From assembly GCA_036345935.2 (NCBI GenBank), contig JADWOT020001139.1:124001-188000 (forward strand): 64,000 bases of DNA, read 5' to 3'. The DNA comes from Taenia hydatigena (lineage: Eukaryota; Platyhelminthes; Cestoda; Cyclophyllidea; Taeniidae). The notes below the pieces were generated by a model. That model searched no databases. It was not told the DNA's origin and worked only from the letters and a program-made list of their open reading frames with translations. Of this stretch, positions 37,807 to 48,534 are shown one piece after another; position 1 is the stretch's first letter; each line of letters starts with the position of its first letter. Made by a program: the position numbers and the translations under genes.

Positions 37807-40538
37807 CACACATCACGTAGTCTGAAAAATAGACAGCAACGAAAGTTGTAGAATTTCATGATGCATCTACTGATGCTGCTGTGGTGGGATAACGGTCGGC
37901 ATAAGCTGCAAAGTATTTGCAGAAGACAAATAATTGTCTACGGTCAGGCGCTGTATAGTGCTCAAGCAGTCACGTCGATTCTCTTTTGTGTCTCTGGCAG
38001 GGAAGATCTATGAGCTAATGGCTCCGCGAAAAGCAAAGCGACTTTTACTTCTTTGAACGGAAACGTCCTGTAAAGCAACATAAATAGTTGTTTTATCTGA
38101 TGGCTTTTTGAAGATGGGAACATGGAGATGGCCATAAATCAAACATGTCTACAATGGTATATTACCTACTACTTATCAAACGCCCAGTTTACCTTACTTA
38201 ACTTTACTTGCTTTGGTTGACATCAGTCTTCCATTCCACTCCATCATACACCCTTCAGTGATAGAGGAGTCATCGAACAATAACACCAGAGTATTTCTAC
38301 TGCAACACGACTTACCACATTACACAGGTCGTCTTATTCCAAAAGCTTTAACCGCTTAGGTGCCAAGGAAATTCTTATTAGCAGCAGTCCTCCCAAAATA
38401 CTCCCTGCAACTTACTATCCTATAGGATTGGGGCGCAACGTAGCAAAGTTATGTAATAAATGCCAAGTTTTTGAGCCCTAATATTTACGCGTCTTCGGCT
38501 GAACAATCCTTTACCCTATTGCTTTGTTTAAATTCGTTTTCTCTTACTATGCCAATTTTGTGAAATTTAACTGCAGTTTGGCATCCCAAGTGTAACAAAC
38601 TTTTTCTTCTAATTTTCGGGTAGGTTCTTTTCTTCCTTAAGACTCCGATAAGGGCTTCCCATTTTCCTTATCAAACATTTTTCTCTTCGAGCAGCAAGGT
38701 TCACACAGTACATCATATAATTCTCTCGCCCACTTTTGTATTCGCTTATTGTGTGGTCAGGTTTTCCTGGAATCCTTTAATTGACTACTCGCACTAATTC
38801 AGTGAGCCATCCAAACTTCACCAAATAAATTTAAAGTGTGTTTACAGCTCATCATTATTCTATTGGCCTGCGCTGAACAGAATAGAGGAATACATGCGAG
38901 GCATCCTTTAGCCACATCCTCCTTAGATTGCCAATAGTAATATGGTTAAGTGTGCGAATCGGTGGTAACTAGCCTCTGTAGATCTCAATTCATGCTATAC
39001 CCTATATGATCATCAGCAGAGGAACTAGGAAGTCCATCTTTGTTCTATCTGATGTCTAATAAAGCTGCGATGTCAACACGAGGAGTCTATCAACAGGCAA
39101 ATCCAGTTTAATAATGATCTAAAGAGCGCACATTTGCCACCTGCCAACAATTTACCGGCGTACTCATCCGCCATTACCTTCACTGTATGCATAAGGGAAT
39201 CCCAGCATCTTGCTGCAGTCCGTCAATCTACTTCTCACCGGCTGATGGTAGGTGATCAAGATCAGCCACCGACTTCATTTTTAGGCAGAAATACTGAGGC
39301 TCATAGGCTAATCCACCGCCTTCACCTCCCGATTATTGCTGTTAAAGAGGCGACCCCATCAAAGCTATTTCACACCCCGGTCACCACCGTTTACACCTGA
39401 GTCCTCTCCCATCGTCTCGAAATCACGAAGGATGCAAATTCGTATTGTTCACTTAATTCCTTAAAAATAACATCCCCACAGGACATTAACACCGTCTTCT
39501 ATGCATATAATGCCAATAAGCTAGAACTATGCTTATACCGACATCGGCGATCTACGTAGTGGCATTCTAAAGGCAACGGTCTTACCTAAAATGCACTCCT
39601 GCTCTAGCCTCGAAATGCAACTTCGAAGCCATAATCCTACTTAACACTCCTGACCAAAACCCTAGAGTGTTGCAAGTTTCATCGTTTCACAACTTTACTG
39701 AACAATGGAACCAACAACAACAACGCAAACTTAGTGTCATCGCTCAATCCAACTTTTGAAAAGTAAGCACCTCACCTCCAGGATTTAGCAAGAAGCCTTT
39801 AGCATTGTTTACCGAAACACGGCCTATGACCCAAAATAACTGATAGCCGCTTGTTATGCATTCAATATTCTAGCCGTTGACAAGCATTTATGCTGGCTAA
39901 TTAATTCGCAACCCTATATGACAGTTTCCAAGTGTTGCAGTTCTTTTTAGTGCAATTCTTAACAAGATCACGAAGGTAGGCGTGACTTATGCTGTACGTA
40001 CGTGATTCAATGGTTTGTAAATTGTTTTTACTTGCGCATGGGACGATTGGCAGCGAATAGCTTCAAAATGCCCTTATCACATTTTTCTGCCCTGTCAGGA
40101 ATAGATTAGCTATAGTTATCCAGACATCGATCTGCTTGGAAAGGATTCATGCGTCTCTCACAATTTTTTTTCCATTTTTATTATAGAAGCTGCCAATTCT
40201 TGATTTATAAAGCCGGCACACTAGGATTTCTTCATAAGCAGTTGGTTGCAAAAATGCCAGTAATGAAATTTTTGCGTCAAATTCTGTTTGGTCAAGTGAA
40301 CAAAGCCTAAAACTGTAAAGATTGCCTTACCTCTTTTAGCGACATTTAGGACTCTATCATCTTAACTAGTTGCCAGCCTTGTATTTCTACTTAATGCTTT
40401 GTTTCCTGATTGGCGTACTCCTTCACACCTACTACCTTTTGATACCTCAATTTTCGTGGGTAGCATGTCTCGTTAGTTAGCCCGTTTGGCACCACCCATG
40501 CATCTTCCTTCTCTTCCGCATTCTGAATAATCACCACA

Positions 40539-40550
40539 GCGCAATTGCGC
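40539..40550. repeat. Palindrome, counterpart of the 23.77 kb hairpin
   Basis: GCGCAATTGCGC is a perfect 12-nt palindrome at the place matching the 23.77 kb hairpin. The flanks align (CCGCATTCTGAATAATCACC), so a stem is kept while its sequence differs. Confidence 0.45.
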
Positions 40551-43500
40551 GGCAGTTGCTACATGGGCGGGTGAATGGGCGCGATCGCGTGCACAAGAGG
40601 CAGTGCCGCTTCTTCGCATATGCAGTGACGATTAAATGCAGACCAAATATGAAAGCTGAAAGGAAACCATGCTCATGCTTTCGTGGAACTATATTGATTT
40701 TCGTATCGGTTTCCATAGAGCATAATGACTTGCTTAGGTAGCCTTAGTTCAACCCTAAGGATAAAGAGGCCTTCTGCATGTCATCTTCGTCTGGAAACTT
40801 TCAAACACCTTATTTCTTGCGTAACAGTTAGTCCAGTGTATTATAAGTCATCCTATTTCCACCTTAACATCTCGGTGACTTGATAGGAATCCAACTTTAC
40901 GAGCAACACTGACAGCACAAAAAAGCGGCATTAAGTGCAAAAATGCGCCTCATGTTAAGCACATGACTACCGTTGACGCTCAAGATGGTTAGAAGAGATA
41001 TAATCAATCGCCCAGAGAATAAGAACCATTCGTAACATGAGCAGATGTTTTCTAAAACGCATCTGCAGACCTGAAATACACCATAAGCAGCACAGCACCG
41101 AAGATACCTCCACGATTTGAATGGATGTTAATGCGCGCAGCAGAAGAGATTTTGTTACAGCACATTTTGTGGTTAAACCTACCTTTGATCAATGGCAGGA
41201 TAAATTTGCCACGAGCCCTCCATTTCCTTATGAATCAGATCGTAGCAGTGTAGTTCCTAGGGATCACCACCGTAAAACCATATCATGCCCATCCAACTTA
41301 TATTACAAGCGCCAGTGATCGCACGGGGTTGTAACCTATGAGGTCTGTCACATCGTGGGGTTATGCTACATCGCACCGGGTTAGGTTGTGCACTAGTGAC
41401 TGCTGTATTAAATGCCGTGCCACTGACACATTTTATTGCATTATACCTGTCTATAATTTTCTTCATTTTATCCCCTACACACATTCCACCTACCCTTTTT
41501 ATATTCATGCTTGTTTATGCTTGGCTACTGACTTTATAAACTTACTGTTTAAGATGTAATAACGGAGAAGTATGCCTCTGGTCCTACATTTTGCACTTTA
41601 GCAATCCATTGTCTGCATGTAAATGAGCTGCTTAATTGCATCAATGGCAGGATTCGCTGCTTAACTATGAGTTATATCAGCAATTTTGATATGGTTAGAT
41701 GGATGTTTTCTGCCCCATAAATCTGTTTGATTTACAGCGACCTGCTAAAAATGCGATTTGGCTAGCATCCATGACCGTAATTAAAATGACAATTAGAATA
41801 TGGGGCAAAATTAAGTTTTCCTAATCACAACCGGGACAAGTTGTGAAGAATTCGAAGGGGATTTAAGCGCCTCACCTGGCGCCTGATTGAAATGGTCCTG
41901 ACATTGCAAACCACCGAAAGGGCCAATCACTCTACTTTGGACCTTGTTATTTTTCCAGCGCATCAGCTTATTCAAGTGCCAAAGTAAGTAATGAACAGAC
42001 TGTACTCAAATTCGTAAGTCATTTCCTCTCTGACGCAGTATGTGACCAGTTAAATTCACTGATTGGATCGCACAAGATTATGGATGTTGATGATCTCGCG
42101 TCCGATAACCACTATCACATTGTGTGCAGACCGCAGACCAGAAAGTAACACCCATGACAGATTAATCTTAACGCCCTAAGTCTTAAAGATTTTCACGGGA
42201 TTTACTTTAACCTGGCAGATTTTGCAGTGAAAAATAGAGATAGTGTTCGTCTTGTGATGGCAGTGCTACTGCAGTACAATACACTATCAGAAGCCGGATT
42301 TATTCGCAACAAAGCATAAAAGCTTTTTGCTAGCTTTGATCACATTAATATTCTTCTTCATATGGACCATTCGCATCAACAAAAGGATAGCATTACCAAC
42401 AGGCACCATATAGGCAGCATTGGCAGCAGAAAGATTAGCAGCATTGTCATCGTTTTCATGTGCGGTGCGAACTATCAGTACTTCAGCAACGGGTTTGGCT
42501 GACCACTCACTGACAGTGGCACACATTTGCGCTGCTTAAAATATAGGAACGCGGGCATAGCTGATTTGCCAGCGATGGGAGTAATTGATCTAAAAACATG
42601 AGACTGTGGACCCACAGTATAGGCGACGCTATTAGATTCGCAATGATTATGCACCTTCATGCAGGAATCTTTGTCTGCGTGTGTGCGAGGTAGGGTCCCA
42701 TGGTAAGAGAATGTAGAAGTGCCGATGATCTCGGGTTTGCGAATGCGATGATAGTACTGCAGCAAGTTGAATATAGAATTGCTGTATTATTTTCCCAACA
42801 GAGAGTCGATCACCGTCTTTATTGCATCCCACTCCTCTTCTGAAGAGACATGAAGTTTACGTCGAACGGAGGATGAAGTGTTGGTAAGCCAAGTGAGCGA
42901 CAAATGAAATGGACAATCGGATGGGTAGGAAGACTACTATTGCTACTACAGTCAAATTGATACTAATAACGGTAACCCAAGTAACATAGAAGTTGAGCAT
43001 CAAGGAAATGTTGACACTTGGATACGAAATGAGCCATGCAGGCATCTGACTAAAATCAGGAGGAGCCGACTTAATATTCGCACCCTACTTTTTTTACGGA
43101 TGGAGGGATGCAGGGTCTTTGGTCTTTTTCCTTTGACAGTGGCTGTAGTTTGATGAATTGTCTGTTCAATTAGAGCTGTAAATCTCTAACTTTCCTATCA
43201 ATTTTAGTCGGCTACAGGCTTACCCCTTTCATCTCGACCCCCTAGCGTGTAAAACTAGTTTGCCGGTTGAGTGAGAAATCCTGCAGCAGAAATATTATAT
43301 GCGATACTGCGATCGAGGGCATGACTCTTCAGATTTTAATTGCTTTCAAAGACAGTTAACATGCGTTTCGCAAAGCAACTTGAAATCGCTGACCGCTTCT
43401 CACCAAAAAAGCGTACTCAAATGAACTTCGGTCTTTTGGGCCCTGTCCCTGGTGCACGAGTTATGGCCGATGTACCAATGTCATCGAGATGTCTTATTTT

Positions 43501-43862
43501 ATTTCGTGAGGAACCAAACCTGACTTTAGTGTCCAAAATTTGGCGCATCTTTGTGCGAGGCATCTGCTGTTGTGGATGACTGGTTGAGTGCAGACGTGTT
43601 CGTGGCAGGTAAGTTAGTAAGCAAAATTTCCATCTGAAAACCGATTGTCCTTGCAGCTTAGCCTAAGCTATAGCTCCAGAGTAGAGATGGCTGCAAAGTT
43701 TGCGCGTGTAAGAAAGCTGGCATTTATTCCCCTTTTAATACTCACTTTCCATTTACCACCTTCTCTTACCAGTCAAACACATCTCACTTCTTCCACAAAC
43801 TCCTTTTTAATCTTCAACAACCTCTAACCATTTTATCTAGCCTTCACTCCTTTCCTCTCTAT

Positions 43863-44282
43863 ATGCCTTCAACCTCCCATCGCTCCCCCATCACTACCGC
43901 CTCACACCCTCTATCTGCCCATTCCTCCATTCATCAATCCATCAAGACATTAATTCTGCCCTTTTCATGTGACTTTACCGATACTCATGCACACAAATTT
44001 TTACTTTTTTGCTCCTCAACCCATTCCTACCGACCCACGTCATCTGCACTCCCTCCATCCTCATTGACTAAATATCAGCGTTCAGCGCAATACAAAATGT
44101 ACCTGCCCCTGCATTCACCGATGCAGTGTAAACATCCACATTTCAACAAACACCAAATTCGATGCAATCCTGAACCTATGAGCGATAACAACGACGCCAC
44201 CATGACCACCAAAGCCACTGCCTCTAATAAACTTATCATCACCGCCATCACTTTATTGGCATTAAGCTTTTTACTTCAGTAG
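43863..44282 (+). CDS. Longest open frame in the window, doubtful
   Basis: 139 codons starting in a CT-rich tract. The first 100 residues are Ser/Thr/His/Pro-rich, as expected when CT-rich DNA is translated. The last 34 residues, from an internal Met at 44178, look more protein-like: an acidic/Thr-rich stretch and then a hydrophobic tail ending TAITLLALSFLLQ, like a tail anchor or GPI-type signal. No introns, homologue or second copy were recognised. It is probably fortuitous, though a small tail-anchored protein cannot be excluded. Confidence 0.2.
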   Translation: MPSTSHRSPITTASHPLSAHSSIHQSIKTLILPFSCDFTDTHAHKFLLFCSSTHSYRPTSSALPPSSLTKYQRSAQYKMYLPLHSPMQCKHPHFNKHQIRCNPEPMSDNNDATMTTKATASNKLIITAITLLALSFLLQ

Positions 44283-45324
44283 CCTAGCGAAAGTCAATGG
44301 GTTGTGGTAGACCTGCGGTTGAGAAGGCTCTACAATAGTTTATCCTTGTCGTTTACGTTTGTTGCTATCATTGAATGCATGTGACTTCTGCTTAGATGTA
44401 CGTGTTGCATTCTGGCTGAAAACGAAGCAAGTGTACTCTTTTAGATGCACTCCACTTATGAGAATGCTCTGTAGGTGAAAGGATGATCGGTTCTGTTTGT
44501 GACAATTTCATGGCCCGATAAGGGGTTCTATTAATTGGAACTTTTTAAGATTATCCAATGCAACAGAAAAGCTAATTTAGCGGTGATAAGAACATTTGCT
44601 CAATTTGCTTAAAAGAACCTGCTCACAACTCATCAGTGATTGTGTCATCTGCAATTTTTACGACCACCATCTTGTTAATTAAGTGACGATGCACACTTGT
44701 TCAAGAAGCAAATCTATTCTTAACAGCAAATTCATATAGGCAGCCAAAATAGAAGCCCTCACAAAGCAGCTTAGACAGATGTTCACGCGGAAGAGTTTGA
44801 AGAGAAATGGACGGAAATGCTTGGGGTAAGAGGAAACAATTGCAAGAATGACGTGATTCTTCTCCCGGGAGAGAGTAGAATAGGTCCCTGGCACTCTGTG
44901 AAGGCAAAGATAATCAAGATGATATTGACGCCTTGTCTCTTTTGCAAATAGTTTCTCCTTTCGAATACTTAGTTACCTATCTGACTTAATGATTGACGGA
45001 TGACGGATGTGACATCGGCAGGTTAAGAACCAAACGCTTTGAATGGCTAACTTTTTATTGACCTATCTGATTATATTGTTGTCCAAAGAAGATCTGTTAC
45101 TGGCCTTGCTGTTGTTAGTGAAACTCTATAGGGAATTCCGGCACTTGCACCAAATGACGGGAAAAACCACAGGAAAAGACGAAAACGCATAAAGCAAACG
45201 CTTAGGCTCTGTAAAACAAGATTTCCTAGCAAAAGGCTTGCAAAGAATAGCTGAGTCGAAGCATGGGAAAACCAAAACGAATCAACAAGATGCAAGGAAA
45301 GCCTGTACAGCTTATCTACTTCAG

Positions 45325-45655
45325 TGCTTTAAGCATTCAACCCACGAAGTGAGGCAGTCAAACTGTAAAATTTTTCCAGTTTGCCTTTTAATCATTAGAG
45401 AAGCACAGCTGAGGACTTTTGGCAAGGGCCTCAAGATGTCACAAATTCAGTTCATTTCATTTGGTCAAAGGCTGGCAAGTGCTGGTGGACAAATCTGCTT
45501 TACTAAGTCAACCGTGGATGCTGGATAGCAACATTACAAAGGAGTCTGATCAAATTTAAGGCTTGAGTAGGTCCCGATGATCGAAATTTATTAACCAAGG
45601 TTTCAGTACACCACTCTGAAGCTAAATGTTCGGTTTGCCCCTTCTAACTGGGTAC
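45325..45655. repeat. Non-coding block shared with 9235-9635
   Basis: Counterpart of the 9.2 kb block. An open frame of 96 codons crosses it (45238-45528), but it is not conserved in the other copy, so it is treated as chance. Confidence 0.55.
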
Positions 45656-46147
45656 TAGGTGCATCAGAAGACGCAAAAAAATTCCGCGTCTTTTGCTATT
45701 GTTTCGAGCTGTTTCTTTGTTGACACGCGGATGACTAAAGCAGTGGCACGTGTAGCGAGTCGCATGGCACTCGGTTTTGTCCTGTTAGATTTCCTATGGA
45801 AATTCGCTCAATGCTGAAGTACCAATTAAGAATGAAATACTTTACGTCCAAAGAGTTTCGCGACTAAGTAGGTGGAGTTGCGATGCCTCCAAAGTCTTGA
45901 GTCACACTGTACCCCTACAAAAACAGGCCTTATTTTTTCGCGAAATCATGTTGCTTGAATAAAAGCATTTTGAACAGTGTTGCACGAAACTTACATATGC
46001 CTACTTTCTATGACTCCAAGGGCGTGATGACCATGTGGTTTATGTAATTGAGGACATAGCGTTACGAGGTCGGCGTGCTTGTGTCATTTCAAACAATTGG
46101 TGCGCCAGCATTTAGGATAGGTCCATGACTTACCAACATTTACTTAC

Positions 46148-46220
46148 GTTTTGAAACCTTAGAAGCCCTCTCTCGGTCAGCCTTGCCTGATTAGTTGATA
46201 AGATCATGCGGGTAGATAAG
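46148..46220 (-). pseudogene. Exon B relic of the same zinc-finger copy
   Basis: A 73-nt block lies between an AG acceptor and a GTAAGT donor, two bases shorter than the family's 75-nt exon. The 3' part corresponds to the conserved LLRHQK region with His changed to Phe, and the Cys codons are not conserved. Position and order fit the first-exon relic about 1 kb upstream on the minus strand. Confidence 0.45.
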
Positions 46221-46829
46221 CTGTTGTGAGCGTAGGCACCCTCAACCACCACCCTCTGTTGCCGTTGCAAAGTATACATAGCCCTAAGCAAATTTAATTG
46301 ACATGGCCTTCCTCTTGTGGAGGACTTAATATTCAAAAACACCAAACAGACCAACAGCACGTTCTAAGGCTAATGAAGAGGATCATCCTGATAACTAGGA
46401 CTCATCGAATTAGTTTAGAATGTATTTTGTAATGAGCTCTACTTGGTAAGAAAACTTGGGCAAACGAAGGCGAAAGAGTTAACATTGAGAGGGTTAAAGA
46501 ATGCGATACTTTAGTATGCTTATGTTCATCAGCCTAACGTATGATTGGTGCAATGTCTGCACCTTGTTGCATGAAAAGCAAAACGGCGTCAAGTAAGTTG
46601 CTGATTTAGAAGTCTAGATTCAACTAGGGTTTTACAGTCAAAATCTACGATTTTAACTTTGACGTGTTATCAAACAGCTTCTTAGCGCAATTTCTGCGGT
46701 TGGTTGATCGCTCGGGCAAACTTTAGGTTTAATAAGCGAATAAGTTGTTTGAAAAATGAGCTCGAATTCTTTGCTTACTACATTCAAGTTCACCTACTTT
46801 TGATTTAATGACACAAAAGCAGCCCAAAG

Positions 46830-47545
46830 GTTCTGCGGTGGACCGAGCAAATTAGACAACGCGCAAACAGATCAGCTAAAAGATGCCAAGTACGTGTGAA
46901 ATGAGATGGTGAAGTGACATGACAAAATGGCTGGTAAAACCAGGACTGAACTTTTTGATCACTTGCAGCCCAAGTGTTCGTCGCCGAGATCAAAACGAGT
47001 CGATTCTCTCAATGTTTCGTTTATCATTAACCTGGTTCAAAATCTCCGCGCATGAACATGCATATTTATGCACACTGGCATTGACATAAATGTGAATGCA
47101 TTTGTTTGCCTTGATATAGATGGAAATAGGGAATCGCGCCTTAGAATAGGACAAAACCTGCCATTTTGGTCACGAAGCACGTGTACTTGTTACAAATTGA
47201 CGGTCTTGAACACCTCATAGAATGTTGCGCATTTGTGGAAGGCCACTTCGGTAAACAGCACGTCGTGATGGGCGAGATCTCGCAAAGGAGCTCGCAGCGC
47301 CTACAGTGGTTCAAGTGTAAATGCTTGGTAGTTGCATATTTGGCCAAATCTTTGAGCAGCAAAAGCATGCGTTAGAGTTTATCGCACATCACTTCTACCT
47401 TTGTTGTGCTCCGAATGATGAGCTACATCTGAATATAGTCTACCAAGTGCAAGGCAAGAAGCCATTTGCCATTGAAGATTTTTAGCGCATTAGGCATTTT
47501 AGAGGGTAAAACATTGCTACCTTATTACAGAGAACACAACTATGA
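46830..47545 (-). repeat. Block shared with 35750-36452
   Basis: Second member of the 700-nt repeat pair, in the same orientation, with the first-exon relic at 47246-47162. It ends in ATAACGAGC, the last bases shared with the other copy. Confidence 0.6.
47162..47246 (-). pseudogene. First-exon relic of the zinc-finger gene family (finger A)
   Basis: The 85-nt length is kept. The start position is GTG, followed by residues AFHKC. The second Cys is Phe, a TAA replaces a residue before the first His, the first His is present (HVLRD), and the second is Gln. The exon ends at a GC donor, as exon B of the 25 kb copy does. It lies in a block (46.83-47.55 kb) that aligns over about 700 nt with 35.75-36.45 kb. 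Downstream on the minus strand, 46220-46148 looks like a decayed exon B (AG acceptor, GTAAGT donor, both Cys and the His lost), and a possible exon C end lies near 46.0 kb. Confidence 0.6.
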
Positions 47546-48354
47546 TACGAAAAGATAACGAGCTGTCCGTTCTAGATAATCCAAAATCAGAAGTTCACTA
47601 TATATAGGGTTAGTAATGCTAATGTTTCACCACTTGTTATTACTGTCCGGCACTGTTTTGCGTCAAGCACAGAAAATATTTCGTGAGGCAATTTTAAACA
47701 TTTGGCTGGTAGTTGCTACTTTTTCAATAGCCATTTGAACAGACGTGATGCGCTGTCAGGGTGGATGTTCCAAGGACTCAAGGAAACATCGATTTTTGAA
47801 TTCGCACATCCACATTGATTGTTTTAAGAAGGAGATTTACTGGCTAGAAATGCCTCCTTGCAACAACGAATGGATTTGAACATGTCACAGATTGGAGTGA
47901 TTTTATCGGTTGCGTGCAAGAGACTTTTAAACGGTAAGCAGGAACCGTCATCAAAAAGCATGAAATGGTTGATGGGTACTTTTAGGCAAGGCACTACTGA
48001 TGGGCGAAACATGGGCACTCGCAGCTTGGGTGCGTTGACAATCCCACAAATTGTAACTCAGCAAGTCACAAATTTTGAAGGGCTAAACTGTCCAAACGCA
48101 TCAATTGCAGAATTTCTATGGATTAGTCATCCATGCTAAGCCATTTTTAAACAGTAAGATGACCCCTCTATCAGTATGGCTGCCTAATTATTTAGCGGTG
48201 CAGATGTGGTCTTAGATATAGCTTAATTTTATTTTTGTTATTTGGATCCTTTAGGGGACTCCATGCCTCAAAATTACGTTAATTTGTTTGACCGCTATCA
48301 TCTCATCCTGCCAAGTAATTATGCCCTTCTGTGGTAACTATATCTTAAATTTGA

Positions 48355-48530
48355 CTCCGCAACGTGGTCAGCAGTCTTGTACCCCACATGCCCATTGAGA
48401 AGCTGCAAGGCATCGAGTCGCGGGGTGTGCTGATGTGCGCCGTCGACGCCAATGATGAAGTGGAACCTCTGGGTATTGAGAGCTCGATCAAACCATGGCT
48501 GGGTGACAGTCTGCCCACAGAATTATCCTG
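48355..48530 (+). pseudogene. Fragment of an EMAPII-type tRNA-binding domain (AIMP1 / TyrRS C-terminal family)
   Basis: An in-frame stretch of 58 codons begins LRNVVSSLVPHMPIEKLQ and continues GIESRGVLMCAVDANDEVEP. This resembles the EMAPII/Arc1p/TyrRS C-terminal OB-fold domain, which binds tRNA in the multisynthetase complex or as a cytokine precursor (family knowledge). Between LQ and GIESRG the family has a further strand of about 15 residues (the LCNLKP region) that is missing here. It is more GC-rich than its surroundings. A TGA lies just upstream with no nearby AG acceptor, while the 3' end has a good donor (TCCTG|GTGAGT), without which TGA follows. This points to a truncated or duplicated exon relic rather than a working gene. 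No other piece of the gene was found nearby. Confidence 0.5.
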
Positions 48531-48534
48531 GTGA

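Larger units (their letters stand above)
37830..45237. other. No confident gene; CT-rich DNA
   Basis: Spacer with a CT/CA-rich tract at 43.73-44.1 kb (open frame listed separately) and the palindrome at 40539. The frame at 39134-39400 has no recognised motif. Confidence 0.4.

Noticed and set aside
41121..41180. ATGGATGTTAATGC start and a later His resembling exon A of the zinc-finger family
   Set aside because: About seven codons including both Cys would have to be missing, and no donor or later exon follows. The match rests on a few residues.
45238..45528. 96-codon plus frame
   Set aside because: The homologous block at 9.2 kb does not keep this frame, so it is unlikely to be coding.
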